Shown: piece after piece, positions 31,001 through 44,634 of the stretch
Layout of the letters: each line of letters starts with the position of its first letter
How positions within the stretch are numbered: position 1 is the first letter of the stretch
Assembly: GCA_036939755.1 (NCBI GenBank)
Contig: JALLAZ010000060.1
Location: forward strand, 1-64,000
Reading direction: 5' to 3'
Source of the DNA: Stephanodiscus triporus
Taxonomy: Eukaryota; Bacillariophyta; Thalassiosirophyceae; Thalassiosirales; Thalassiosiraceae
DNA length: 64,000 nt
Notes under the pieces: generated by a model
The model's database searches: none
Seen by the model: the letters and a program-made list of their open reading frames with translations, nothing else
What the model was told of the DNA's origin: nothing
Translations under genes and position numbers: made by a program

Positions 31001-34000
31001 CCGATCACGAGCTACAATAGCATACGACTCCTCTTTTCCTGCAACGGCAACCAAGTTCGAGTCGTGGCTGCAGTAGTGGGCGCTTGCCTTGGCAGGATCA
31101 ACTACCACCCCCGACGAGAGATCCGTCCAGATGTGTTCATCGTTCAATTTCATGGAGGCAGCATAATGACCACTGACCGTCGGTGTGTATGTGATGAGAT
31201 AACGCCCACCACCCAGGTAGTCAACCTTGTCCACGGCATCGACGAAGTTGTCAACGGCAACCAAGACATTATGCTTTGAATGAACATAGAAGTCTGGAAT
31301 GGGTCCGCTTTCTTTCTTGAAACTCATTTGGGTTACTACCGTCACTGGGTTGCCAGGGTCGAAATGGCAGACCGTCCCATGGGTGCTGCCCGCAGTGGAT
31401 ACTGGATGAGTCAAATCCAGTGCATCCATGACCAAGAGCACCAACTCGTGCAAAGACATTAGGGCATCAACCTTCCAGTCTTTGTTCAGGATGTTTAATT
31501 CGAACGACCCAGTCGCGTCCTCTGCGCTAAGTGCATCGGATGAGTACGAGCAGGAGAGGGTATGCACCTCATGCATTCCAATTCCAACCCCCGACATCAA
31601 GTTATGAGAAAGAGAGAAGTCAAGGTCCGATTGACTTTCGGCATTATCAATCAGATTCCCAGTGGAGCCTTTCTTCACTTCAAAAACCTGAATGCTGGGT
31701 GCAAATTGCTGCTGTGTTGCCCCTATGTCGTATGTGAGCAAAGATGAGTCTATCACGAGCGGAGGCAGGTCACCAATGTTTGTCGGGCATTTATCCCAAG
31801 AGCCAGGCTCACAACCGTCCTCGCTGTCATCTGCAAACTTGATTGTCCAAACACTAAATAACGACGCTGTTTCAGGGTAAATATTGCGACCATCCGTGCC
31901 TAAACGCAGGCCATAAATATCCTTCGTCACGCTAAGCGACCCGATGGATGGCAAATCCTCCAATGCCGCCTTCACCTCTTCTGCTGTTGCATCTGCACTA
32001 ATTGGTGTCGTAATTGCTCCATCATGGGCGAGTCTGAAATATCCCATAATTGGACTGATACCATTTACTGCGCCTTGGTCTTGCTCTCCATTGCCAAAAA
32101 TCGTCATGTCACCATCCTCAAGAGCATTGAAGCTAACACTGACTGGCTCAAGATTGCCAAGTTTCATTGAGAAGTCAACGAACACAATCTTTCCAGCAGT
32201 GCTGCAAATTTTGGTGGTAGTGGTGTCATCTGGATTTGTAACCGAAACAGGTTCACCGAACATGATAGAAAGCTTGGAAGCCACGCTGTCAATATCGTCA
32301 TCAAACTCAATTGTTGTTGTGAAATCCTTCCATGAAAGTATGATGTATCCTCCACCGGCATCACAGTAGATGGTTTGTCTCTCAGAGCGGTACGGCGCTT
32401 CTCCCTCCAAAATCTTTGTGATGCCCTCGGGCCCACTGCTTGACATCAGGTCCAAATTCCCATGCTCTGTCAAAAACTCAACATCAATATTGTCCCCTTT
32501 ATGAATGACTGATGACCCATCTGACGAAACAATGACTTGCCCAATAGTATCGAGCGCTTCCAATGCATCGGCAACGTCGGAAAGTGTCGTCAGACCAACT
32601 TCAATATTGCTTGTCTTCTGTCCACGGAATTCAATTTGAAATACCTGACCAAAATTTGATTGCACCTTCAGCCGTTGTTTTTCATTTACAAAGTCAATGA
32701 CCACGGCAGTTGTTTTGATAGATTGAATTTCCGATTGACGAACGTCCCTGATTCTCACTTCGAACGACGATTCTTCTCCCGCAACTCCTGCTTCCAGTCC
32801 TCTTCCAACAGCAGATGAAGATGATGCTTGAGGGGTTCCATTTTCCACTTCGACGGTATATGAACTGCCCGAAACAAGAGTGGTAGCAGAGAATACGCTC
32901 AGTTCATATGTTCCCTTTTCCCAAAGAGTGAAGCGGACAGGGTATATTCCAGCAGATGGCTGCTTTTTTATTGATAGAATGTCAGATATCCCGCTAAAAC
33001 CGTCAGAACCAGGTAGGATAGAGAGTGGGTGTTGCGACCAAAGCTTCAAGTGGTCAACAAAAGTTATTTTCCATTGATAGTTTCCGTTGACAGTAGATCG
33101 GCTAACTTGAACTGATGTAGGATTGGAGCCACTGTCGTGCATTGAAGATAGAATAACCTGCATTGCACTAGCAGAAAAGTTGTGCGGAATATCATCTGTC
33201 ACTTTGTCAGCGTAAGACAGGCGAAAATAGCCGGGAATGCTGCTGTCTGAGGAGGTCAAGACCTCAACTGCTGTAGAGGTAACAACGGTATTGCCGCTTG
33301 GCCCCACCAAGGAAACAAGAAATGCATCCGACATTCCATCGCCACTTTTGTCAAGATGAGGTGTGCTTGATCCTGATCTTAGATTGCCAAACCTATCACG
33401 ACTCTCAATTAAGAATCCTGTTTCCACACCGACAACGGCACTTGACAGTCCTGATAGTCCCTCCTCCTCCACAAGCGTTGTGCTAACGCCATGTAGTTCA
33501 CGATGGATAACAGTCAGGTACAATTCATCACCCAAAGAGCAGAATGAAGGCGAAGAATAAACGCTAATTCCATCGTATTGACGGGTATTCCATCGTTCTC
33601 CGCTCGGGCCAATGCAATATTTGACTGCCTCTCCCTCTATTCTAATTGAAACGAGAAAACGACCTGCAAGTGGAATCGAGTACGTGATAAGGTACGAACC
33701 GTCGTTTCTATCCACCACATTACCACGGTACTGAATGTCAGGATTCGCCATGCTTTCGAATCTCGCAACTACATCGTCCCCACCAACAACCCTATTGTTT
33801 CCAAAAGCGTCCTTGGCCTGCAGATATAACTTTCCAATTTCACCCGCCCTTGCCTCAACAAGGCTGTCAACGGGATTAAACGAGCTCTCGGTCTCACAGT
33901 TGGAGGCCAGTGTTGCACCCGGTAAAACTGTCAAGGTAAATGGCGAGCATTTGTTCTCCTCTCCAAGGCCACAGTAAATGTCCGTGCCACCTGTCATGAC

Positions 34001-37000
34001 GTGAACTTGGTAGGAGCCCGCCTTGAGCACAGTGAAGTCGACGCGGTATTTTCCAGAATCAAGGTATGTAACATCGCCCGAAAGAGAGCCATGATCCGCT
34101 ACGATGTCAACCGTGAATTGCTCCTCTGGTGATTGCAAATCGCCCTGGGCATCTCCATTAGTCAGTTTGTTGTTTCCAGACGCGTCTCTGGCTTGAAGAT
34201 AGAAAGAAGTGCGGTCACCCGCAACTGCGACTGATCTATTTTGGCCCACTGTATCAAGAAAGCCACTGTGCGGATAATCTGCAGCGCCTGGAGAAACCGT
34301 CGTCTGGAAGGGACTTCCGATAATATGAGACGGAAAGAACAGCTGGGAAGGAGGGATGACTTGTTTTCGCAGTGAGCGTGAACTCCACTCAAGTTGGACG
34401 TGAGCATCGCCAGTGAGCTCTTTGTACTCAATCTTCAGATCGTGAAACGAGCCAGCGGTAAGTTCCACGGTCGCCTTCTTTTCAGTTGAATGCGGCTCCC
34501 ACAAATCGAGGATGAGCGCGTGGTCTATGTACAGCCTCACCCCATCATCTGCATGAACGTAGAAGGTGTAGGGCTCACTAGTAAGCGGTCGAACTTTACC
34601 CCACCAACGAATGCTAACATAGTCACGCCCATATTGCGTGATGATATTCGAACCCCAAAGGAAGTTGATCGTCGGATCAACTCTCTCAATCACAGGATCG
34701 TCCAAGAGCCATTGATTGTCATAATATTTGGCATTCAGACCACCGCCCTCAAGGTGTAAAACTGCGAGAGAGTAATTTCCACTGCTTTCAGCCCTGTACT
34801 GTCCGGTGTAGCTGGGCAAACCCGAGACCTTTTCCTCAACGAGAATAATTGGTGGCGACCCGACAGTGGCCACAAGGGAAGGGGAATGGGCATTCACTTT
34901 CACTGAAACCACAGCATCAATCAGTGTTCCTGACAAGTTCGAGCTATTAACTTTTAACACAGCAGGCTTGCTTGGCAATCGAAATGTTACCAACCATTGA
35001 GCCTGTCCATGTTCGAACATTTCACGGCTCACATCAACACGAGTGATGGAGGGGAGCGATTCTAGGGATGACTTGACCAAATCTGCAGAACTATCGAATA
35101 ACAGTGGGCCCGTTTCTTCCAATAGATAAGACAGGGTAAATGTGCCCCCTAACGGAGTTGGTATTCCGCCACGAGTTTGAATAGATTGGATTTCAAATAC
35201 ATTGTTGTGTGCTTCCACGAGAGGTAGGTTCCCGGCGTGTCCGGTGAAAGAAACGACCCACTGGTAGCCCGTGTACATGTCGTACTTTCTCACGTTGACT
35301 TCTTCAATGGAGTCGAGCATCTCCAGCTTGTCCTTGATATCTTTTGCAGAGGCATCGAACCGAATGTCATCAGTATAGTCTCCCTCATAAGAGAGAACGA
35401 GCGAACCTACCAGCGTAGACTCGCCCTGCACTTCTTGCACGATGTTCGCATTGTCGGAACGGAGAAGCGGTAGAGGACCGACAGGTTCGAGGAATGTCAC
35501 CCTGAATTTCCATGGATTGTCTTCTTCGCCGGTACCACTGACCATCTTGTCCACTCGGACTTTTATGGCTGGCAATGAATTAAGCTCGACCTCTAAAGAT
35601 GTGGCTGCCTCCTGGGCGTCAGAAATACTTTCGAAATTGCACGGAATCGAACTCGTTTCCCCAGCGTCCCTGAAAGAAAGATAAAATGATGGGACTCTGA
35701 CCGAGATGGCTACACTTTGAACCTCATATACGAACGGCTTGTCTACTGATAATGTGAGGGTCTGAACTTCAGTTGCTGACAATTGACCATTATTCATAGA
35801 AATCAGAACGTTTGGATCAGAGGCAACGAGCAATGGATACTCGCCGAAAATGTCTCTGAAGGTGACAGTGAAGTACATGATAGATTCGTGATCCTCATTC
35901 GTTTGCGTGACATGAACCTTTCCAACATTGGGCAACTCGGACAAGGCAACTTCGAGCGCGACTTTTGATACATCAGTAATATCACTTGTCTGGTAGTAAG
36001 CGCCATCAATGCGGCCCAAGGGCTTAGTCTCGGAAGTGTCCATTGAGAGGTGAAATGTGCCAATCCCTTTTGGGATCGCAATCACTTGTTCAATGTATAG
36101 GACTGGATTATAGGAGCACACGCCCCCATCAGAGTACCAAGTATGCGATCCATCGATGATTGATACATCAGACGACCATAGCTCTGTGAAAAAGATGTCC
36201 CCACCTTCCATACCGTCATAACTGGATAAGTCTCGCACGACAGAGCCAGTTGCTGTTTTGGGCTCAATTATGAATTCATTTGATTGGCCTTTCAAAAACT
36301 CGACCACATATATTCCGTCAATACCGAGCCTCCCCAATGCATCTCGACCATTTCCAACTTGGAAGCGATCTACCATGAGCAATGGAACATCACCCACGCG
36401 TGAAACGAAAGTCACGGACCACGAATATCCACTGTGGCCAGACGGCGAAGTTGTTTCCTCTCTCGATACATGAACGTTACCCATGCCCAATCCTTCAATC
36501 GCCGCCTCAAACTCGTCTTCGGTAGAATCGCACAGATTTTCCGTCTGGTCTGCAACCTCAAACGACAGTATGAGCTTGTCCAATGTACAATCATCTGATA
36601 GGAATGTTATGATCTGCTCTTCCTTTATAGACCCAGCAATGCCCCTTGATAAGGCTCCGCCCGTTGAGGTTGTTTTGAATGCACTTGCGCCAGCGCGTGC
36701 CACGGTGACAATAGATGCAGAGCTCAAAATTCCATCTCCCACAGCATTGACAGGTGCAACTTTGAATGCATACCCAGTGTCAGGCGTCAAATCCAATGCC
36801 TCAAATGTTCGCTGACCAGGAATTTCAGACCCGTCGTAAACGAGGGTAGCAAAATCTCCCTTGACTGCCTCCGTCACAACAACCTTGGCGCCGTGTGATA
36901 ATCTCCCCAATGTGATTTGTATCAATGGCAAATCCCCCGCCTCAGAAAGGAAGGTGACGCTCCATCCATTTGAAATGGGCTCGACCTGGACAAGATTTAC

Positions 37001-40000
37001 ACTTGGCAAGTTTTCCAAAGCAGTCTTGACCGCCTCCGCCGTGGCATCCACTGCTATGGCAGATGTTTCAAACCCCCGAAAAGTGGCCGTGAATGTCCCA
37101 CTGACCAAATCCTGATCTGGAATGACGATTTTCTGAACTTCCTGCTTGATGTGATCAGCATCCGAATGAAGCAATGGATACTCATACTTGTACAAATAAA
37201 GCTTGAAGCCTGTAATTGGAGAGCCTCCGGTTATATCAGCCGGCAGATGCGACCACTTCACTGCCAGCGATCTTTCTTGCACGTCAGTGATAAGAGGGCG
37301 ATACTTGAGCTTGGAATACTCATATCCATCATAGCTTAGTCCAGGATACGTCGCAGCTAGCGTGGATAACACTGGGCTATTGCCACTTTTTCCAAACGCG
37401 TTCACGGCGACGATATGAAAACGATACACTTCTCCGGGAGATAACGCATCAACTTGCCATTTTGTTGTCTCGCGGCCTAAATCATAATTAGTCATAGTTC
37501 CAGCATGGTCTTTCATGAACAAAATGTAGCCAGTGATTGGTGACCCCCCATTGTCTGTTGGGGGAGACCACGAAACGGAAATTGTAGCCTCGTTTGATGA
37601 AGTTACACGAGTTCCAGAGTCGCGTTGAGGCATCGAAGGAGGCAGCGGTGCGCGAGGGTCCCTAACCGTAAAGACTTGCACTTCACTGAATTTGCCAAAA
37701 CAAGAACGAGAGGGGTCTTGCGTGTCACAGTTATTGATTGCTCTCACTTGGAATCTATATTGCCTCCCCGTCTCGACAATTTGGCTGTGTACACCAACAT
37801 CACTAGTTGTCAGCCGAAATTCCATGACATTAGGGCTGCCAGCGCCATCGTATACCATGAACGTCCCTCCGCCACTCCAATTGTCCATCCACAATTCATA
37901 ACCCGAAACAACCTGCCCGCCGTTTACTGTCGGTTTATCCCATCCTACAGTGATGCTGGTGCTGGTCGATGCCATCAAAACGACTGGTGGGGGAGGGCCA
38001 GGGGGGTTATGCTGGGGCGTGGAGTGCAAAGGGGTTGACAATTGTCTGTAGCCATAACCCTGAGAGTTGCGAAGTCGTATTTGGACATAATACGCAGTAC
38101 CAAGGTCGAGGTTCTTAACATAATGGTGAATAGGATATTCACCATCAAATTGCTCCTCGTCGGAACAGAGTCCAGTGCTCAAGTGAGGACAGGAGTCAGC
38201 ACCGCGGCCCACTGCCAGTTCCGAAACAACGAGAGAAGCCCCCCCGCAGCCTTGTAAATTGATATTCGACGCAACAAGTGGGAGCACATTGCCATCGTTG
38301 CATACTACTGATCCGTCCTTCAGAGCACATGATGTAAACTCAATGTCCCATTCATAACCAACTAAAGATTTTGATCGCACAACTGTGACCTGTCCAATGT
38401 TTCGCAAAGCTTCCAGTTCCATCTTCAGGTCTTCTGCTGAAATGAAGTTCTGCAAGGGCCGAGTTGTCGCTGTTGTCTTACCATCATCGTAAGTCACCTG
38501 AAACTGCCCCTCAAGCATTGTGTCGCCAGTCCTGACGGTTTGTACAGTAATCAATGCGGAGCTATCCGATTGGACCGAGGTGGATAATTCATTGACGACC
38601 TCTAACTCGTCAACGTTACGCGCAGACGGAGGAAAGTAACCAGGATTAGACAGAAAGGTGATCTCCCACGCATATGCCATTTCCTTCGTCGGCCCGCTCA
38701 TTCGAACATCAACTTTACCAATATTTGGAAGTTCTTCCAACCGCGCCTTCATTTCATCAACAGAGGAGTTGAATGGAATACGACGTGTGGTATGCCCACG
38801 CAATCGAAGGCGAAAGTAGCCCGATAATTCATTCCCGACTTGCGAGGTGACCGATTCTACCGCGTTCCGAGCTGCATATGATTCCCCATCGGACAAGACG
38901 AAAGCATTCGCAGACGATCCCAGGACCAATAAATGTTCGGGCACGACTGACAACGCCTCAACATTTCCGCCGACACCACTCCCTTTGAACTCGATGCGGA
39001 AGATTTTTTCGTATCCTCCATGTGCAAGGGCCACTGCCACCACAGCAACTCCGTCTTGCTGGACAGTATCCAATTCTTCTAGAGCCGACTCAATCGCTAA
39101 GGCAAGGTCATCGGGCTCTAAAGAAATATCAACCGCGTTACTAACCGCTCCACGGAATGACAATTTGAGCGACCCACTCAAGGGAGCGTCACCATCGACT
39201 GCCGTGGTGACAATAACGTGACGTGCACCCTCAAGGCCACTCGATTCGGCTGCCATTAGAGGCAGGTCCCCGGAAAGCCCCGAGAGGGAATGAAAAGTTA
39301 CCGAAAAATCTCCAGCGGATGTACCATCATATGGCGCACATGCGGATTCCTTGCCATTATTGAAATCAACAGTGACACGATTTATCGCAGACAGAGATTC
39401 TAGCGATTCCTTGATGTCATTTGAGTCAGCATCATGCGCCAGATACGCAGTCTCGCCACCAAGAGAGAGACCAAAGGTCCCCCCAGATGCATCACACCGA
39501 ATGTTTTGCACTTCCAAAATTTCGCCATTGCCGCTGTAGCTTGAATCAATGATGAGATATTGAACCTCATTGACATCAGTTGCCGATGTTGTCACGGACT
39601 GAATCGTTGGTTGTGGAGAGCAAGTCAACGATATCCTCTGCCTTTCCTGCATAAATGGACGTGTGCTGTAATCCACACGATAAGATGTCACGTCTTTTCC
39701 TCCGTCATGAAAATGAGCATCAATAGTCAAAGCTAGAGTCGCGCCATCCTTGGGCTCCAATCTCACTGCAGATGGCGGCGATGGCGGTAGAGGGATGGGT
39801 ACTTCAACTGGCGGATAGGGCATGATGGCTGGACTCGTTCCAATTTCATTTGATGCGCTGATACGGACGTAGTAAGGAATGCCCTGCTTCAGTTTCGCAA
39901 TCAAAGCGGACAACTCAGTACCTGATACTAATGTCGATCCATAGTCTGGTCCGTCAAATGGGGGTAGAGCGCCCGCGATGGCCTTGGAAACAGACATGAA

Positions 40001-42437
40001 TGCAACTGTACCTGTCATATCGAGGTCATCGACAATAAGGCGAGGTTGCGGGCCAAGGTCCGAGATGAAAGTAACGTCCCAAGTGTAGCATCCGTTTACG
40101 TCTGGGCCAATTCTAGTAACTGAAACTTCTCCGATATTAGGGAGGGCGTCTAACGAGGACTTCACCAGATCCGGCGACGCGTCATGAGGCATGTACCCAG
40201 TCAACTCGCCGTCAAAATCAAGTCGAAAGTCACCTGAGACAGGTTCGGAGGTTCCACGGACAGTATCATCGGTGACAATAACCCTGTTCCCGGAGTTCAA
40301 TTCTGCCTCCGTCGAAAAAAGACTGGTGCCGCCACGAGCAACCTCGAGGGATGGAACATTACCAGCCTTGCTCTCAAATGTGATTTCCCACGTACACTGA
40401 CCAAAATCATCAGGAACTGAACTCGCCGGGGACACGGTGACTATCCCAATCGTACTCAGTTTGGACAGCTCAGATTGGATAAGATTGACATCGCCTTCAT
40501 ATCCCTCGGGCTGGGATATTTCAACTGTATCTCGGATAATCGAATGAGCATCTCCAACAGTGACAGAGTGGCTCGGACCTGCAGAAATATCACCATTAGA
40601 TGCAATGACGGTCATAAGTTCTGGGCTGCCCATAACACTGAGGAATGTGACTATCCAAGAACAACCCTCATCGCCGACGCCGGTGTCAGACCCAGATACG
40701 GATACCTCATACAGCGGTGGCAGTTTCATGAGCTCCTGTGCGATAAATGATGAGTTATCTTCGCATGAGGCCCCATTGGCCAAGATGCTTGATGTGATGT
40801 AACCTTCATATAAGAGAGCGAAGTTGGTTAGATGCGAAACGGAATCGTCGCCACCAACACCAGATGTATCTACGGTGCTTGTTGTAATGATTTGCTTCGC
40901 CTTCGTCGATCCAAGGCAGGTATTGCCCCCGAGTGGTAACGCCAGAATGTCTCCGGTCTCTTCGCCTCCAAATCTCAATCTGAAACTTGATGTTGGGTCG
41001 ACATTGTCGCCCCCGCCATCGACAGTAATGGTCTGAACTTCTTTTATTGTTCCTTTCCTTTCCTCAGTAACAACAATTGATGGGATTTCGCCAGGTGTCC
41101 CTGTTAGAAAAGACTCGACAACAAGTTCGGGCATGTCTCCACGATGCAATCGCGATCCATCCTCGAGGAACGACACAGTCCAAGTGCATCCCCCGACAAT
41201 GTCCAATTGGGTACGTTCTACGTTGATTTGAGCAATCGATGATAACGCCTCCAATTCTTTCTTCACCGTGGAAGCATCGGCGTCGTATGAAATGAGGTTC
41301 GTCACGTCGCCACCTATGATTAAGGAATGACAGTAAGTAAGCAGCATACAACACATAAGATAACATCAAAACCAAAAGCGACAGCAACGTACGAAAAGCC
41401 AGGGTGTAGCTTCCAGAGATGTAACTTCCATCACGGCCCGTTGATAACTCGATATTCGCACCGCCGACAGGATTGCTCGTTCGAAGACCGTCACCATGAA
41501 CCTTTATCGGAGGCAGATTCCCTCCGTTGCTATCAGAAAGAAATTCTATCTCCCACGTGAATCCAATCTGGTCATCGGCCGTGCTTCTTGACACGTAGAC
41601 GGCATCCACCGTACTGAGATTCTCGAGGCTGCTTTGCATCTCGAACGATGACGCATCGAACGGAATATCTGCCGTCAGCTCGCCCATGAATTCCAACCTG
41701 AAGGATCCCTCGAGCTCATTCCCTTGCTGCATAGTCGTTATGGAAACGGGGAGGTCGCTCATGAAGACCTCCATCTCCGGCACATTGCCCATCGATGTTG
41801 GGAAGGTCACGAGATAGGTATGACCTCCATCCGGATTCATTACCGATCGTTCGACTGTGGGTCTTCCGTGCACGTTCGCCATATTTTCCAATATTTGCGC
41901 TATCGACGACCTCGACCCATCTGCGGCCGCATTGGAACTGATCTGGCCAGAATATTGCAGTGATCCACCGACGTTGATTGTGTCCATGCTGATGGCGAAG
42001 CCGTATGCAGAATCGATGGTGAGATCTCCGTGTGGAGGCGATACGGTGATGGCCTGCACCTCGGCCTTGGCGGTAGCTGAAGTTTTTACTACCTGGATCT
42101 CGTTGATGTCTCGTGCGGACGTTGTTATCTTTTGAATTTCATTGGAGTTCAGATTCTGGGACGTGACGATGCGCTGGACCTCAGGAGTGCCGGACTCCTT
42201 GTCCCACTCTATCAAGTAGGACGAGATCGGCGAGCCGCCGTCCCATAGGGGGGGCGCGAAGGTCGTTCGCAATGTATTGGCTCCAATGACATCTAACGTT
42301 GCCCATTCGGGCGGGCCCGGCACGGAATACAACCGAGGGGAATCATGCGCATAATTGTGTCCTACTACGTAGGGTAGCGTTAACAATGACAGCGATGAGA
42401 TTATCTTCTTCAAATGACTATTGTCACTGTTAGTCAT
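22038..42437 (-). CDS. Giant secreted FN3 / PA14 / filamin-like repeat protein (three frame breaks)
   Basis: Exons complement(22038..22188, 22267..41313, 41393..42437), with introns of 78 and 79 bp. Three one-base frame breaks lie at 30095-30104, 29429-29432 and 29224-29228; allowing for them the length is 6,748 codons including the stop. The start at 42437 gives MTNSDNSHLKKIISSLSLLTLPYVVG, a signal peptide. About 30 copies of a ~100-residue module recur: (G)xFxLxFxGxxT, DAxAxxVKxxLExLxxIGxV, then GYxWxVTFLSxxGDLPLLxVD. About 12 FN3 domains form two groups (42.3-37.1 kb and 26.6-22.6 kb). They flank a centre with three PA14 domains (34.31-34.75, 30.26-30.79, 26.64-27.11 kb) and filamin-like repeats (xAxAGExxxFxIQxxDxFGN). 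No C-terminal TM is seen; the protein ends EISATVNM. Probably an extracellular adhesion or matrix protein; inference from domains. Confidence 0.85.
29224..30104 (-). other. Cluster of three frame breaks in the giant gene
   Basis: Reading towards lower coordinates: near 30097 the frame changes between TDGSS and EVDIRRSGG (one base short). In the GGGG run at 29429-29432 it changes between FLSLKG and LGGEVSHIQVEE (one base extra). In the AAAAA run at 29224-29228 it changes between FVIQPK and SFGNDRLSEQ (one base short). The segment between the last two breaks is clearly coding in its own frame (FNVHPGKTS, ARAGERSKF). Whether these are assembly errors or real lesions cannot be told from the sequence. 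Confidence 0.8.
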
Positions 42438-43464
42438 CCTACGCTGAATCTTGGCCGAGCGGCCATTCGTCGGCAAATCCATCGAGCGCCTCCTGCTGTC
42501 TTCGTGTCGTCTTTGCGTGTCTTCGTGTTGTCTTTGCGCTTGTGTCTTCTGTCGCCGACTTTGGCCCAAGACCTCGAACAAAAAAACTTAAAATTCGAAA
42601 AGTTTACCGCTTGACCCCATACTCATCGCGCCTACCAACAGGGCAAACAAGACACCATCCAACGGGTCTATCTTTTCACCACGCAGTGAACACAAACGCG
42701 TAATGTACCACAGCAGTGACGCGGCCGCCTCAGCATCCAGCGCCGTCACCTACTTACACATGCCTTTGCGTGGGAGTATCGAATCAGTCGCGCCGTGGCC
42801 CCGATGCATGTGCATGCTACCTACAATGCCCCTCTAGCATAATGCAGATGACTCGAAAATGAATGCCACCGAATCATCGATGCAGCGAAATGGTCGCTGC
42901 ACAACTAGCCGCGCGTTCGCTTCCTCCTTGTCGTCGCTGCAACGGGCTCGTGAGGCGCATGGCTCTCCCGTCGGAGAATTCAACGATAAAAAAAAAAAAA
43001 AACAGAGGCAAGTGCATCGATGTCACGTGGCTTCGAGACTGCGATTGGATATGGCCTCGAGACTGAAATTGGAGGAAGCTGTTTTTGTGGATGTGTTTCG
43101 TACGCGTCGATTGAAGTCTTCATGAACGTGTTGCGTGACGACATTTTCGTCCTGGATCTGAGCCCCGGCTGCTATTCGACACAGAGAGGCGACGTGCGAT
43201 AGGATCGTCGTTATGATTCAGGGAATAGTCCGTCCCACCGGTGGTGGAGGAGGAGTGAGGCGGTGCCTGTAATGGGGTACTCATGCTCATACTACAGAAT
43301 CCAAATCAAATTAACCTTCTTCGCGTAGAATGTAATTTCCTTCTCTCCATTATTTCATACGGGGGGGGGAATCTTTTCGAGTGGTTAAAAATGCATTTGG
43401 TTTCGAATCTGTATATCTCGATTAATCATGTCGTGGTCATGTCAGTCTTCGTAGTCCTCGAATA
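42438..43464. promoter_or_regulatory. Divergent intergenic region of the giant gene and a membrane-protein gene
   Basis: About 1 kb between divergent starts (42437 minus, 43465 plus). It contains a run of 15 A at 42988-43002. An alternative in-frame ATG for the giant gene lies at 42482. No other recognisable element; the short plus-strand frames at 42859-43465 do not look like protein. Confidence 0.4.
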
Positions 43465-44244
43465 ATGATTGCAAAAGTATCAACCTTTGCGCACGGACCC
43501 TCGCGACGACGTCGTATTTTACCTCCCCGGAGCACGCACTCCGCCGCCCCCTCGTTCGACGAGCGAGCGAAATTATTCTCGGCGTTCGACGATAACGCTT
43601 ATTCGTTCGATCCCTCTCACGCGGCGACGACGACGGCCGCGGCGGCCGCGTCGGCGACGCCCCCCGGGATAACCCAAATCCAGTCGTTCGAGCCGATGCT
43701 CAACGTCCAGGCCGCCGCCTCCTTCGCGTTCATCGCGATAGCGTTCGCGGTACTGCGGCTACGGATAATCGCCGTATCGAACGCGGCGAGGCGTCGTTCG
43801 GCCGCACTGTCGGCGCTGCGCGCTGCCGAATCCGCGCAGTTGTCGGACCCGACCGCCGGCGGGGACCAGGTCGCGACGCGGGCGAGGGTCGAGTACGAGA
43901 GCGCGTTGCGGGAGGAGTTGAGCCTGAGGACGATCGTGCCGGGCGTGAGGATAGTGGCCCCGAACGATCCGAGGAGGGACGAGGAGGAGCGAGCGGCGGC
44001 CAAGAGATTCCTCGGATGGGGAAGGGAGGAGTTCGGGGACGACGATGAGGGGGTCGGTATCGGCACCGAGGGCACTCGGGGATCGATCGAGAGGAGCGAT
44101 GGGAACGTTCGGACGGATGAGAGCGACGTTGGATTGTCAGTCGGCTCTAAGTTTATTCTATTCGGCGTGGCATCCATGCTTATCGTCCTGTTATGGACAC
44201 TGAGTTTCGACCCGATGGCGGCGGATACCAGCTTTTTCGGCTAA
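43465..44244 (+). CDS. Two-TM membrane protein of unknown function
   Basis: Frame of 259 residues with no recognised family. The N-terminal ~70 residues are basic and Ala/Ser/Thr-rich, as in an organelle transit peptide, but without a clear signal peptide. A first membrane segment covers residues about 78-100 (LNVQAAASFAFIAIAFAVLR). It is followed by a long helical, Arg/Ala/Glu-rich segment (ALSALRAAESAQL, YESALREELSLR) and an acidic Gly-rich linker. A second membrane segment lies near residues 231-250 (FILFGVASMLIVLLWTLSF). The layout, two TMs with a coiled soluble loop between, suggests a plastid or mitochondrial membrane protein. The true start could lie in an undetected upstream exon. It lies divergent to the giant gene and convergent to the methyltransferase gene. 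Confidence 0.6.
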   Translation: MIAKVSTFAHGPSRRRRILPPRSTHSAAPSFDERAKLFSAFDDNAYSFDPSHAATTTAAAAASATPPGITQIQSFEPMLNVQAAASFAFIAIAFAVLRLRIIAVSNAARRRSAALSALRAAESAQLSDPTAGGDQVATRARVEYESALREELSLRTIVPGVRIVAPNDPRRDEEERAAAKRFLGWGREEFGDDDEGVGIGTEGTRGSIERSDGNVRTDESDVGLSVGSKFILFGVASMLIVLLWTLSFDPMAADTSFFG

Positions 44245-44634
44245 ACGAACGAGGAAGCGCAACCATCGAAGCGAATAACTCGCATTGATTCCTTAGTTCT
44301 ACGTAATGGCGCTTCTCATGATTACTGTATGCTTACCTGGCGAAGTTGGAGTGACATATTGTGATGGCGACGCACCTACGCAGATAATGACTTTAGTGCC
44401 ACTGTGGAGAGTCTACTACCTCATCCGATCTGTGGGTGCAACTTGTGTTGCCCGTGCATACTTTAGTTGTGGCCTCGACCTCGACCTCTTGCGATGCGTG
44501 CGCCTCCGCCTCATGCGACTGGACAGGGGGGGTGTGTGTATTTTTAGTAGCTGTGGAGCGTAAAGCAACAGCCTGCTGCTGGGGTGCAGTTCATCGAATA
44601 ATCTAACCAACTCTTATCACATGAACACCGTATG
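44245..44634. other. Convergent intergenic region
   Basis: 390 bp between two stops (44244 plus, 44635 minus). Only short frames; nothing recognised. Confidence 0.45.

Noticed and set aside
41064..42581. A separate 505-codon gene next to the giant ORF
   Set aside because: It is exon 1 of the giant gene; codons after 41393 belong to a 79-bp intron.
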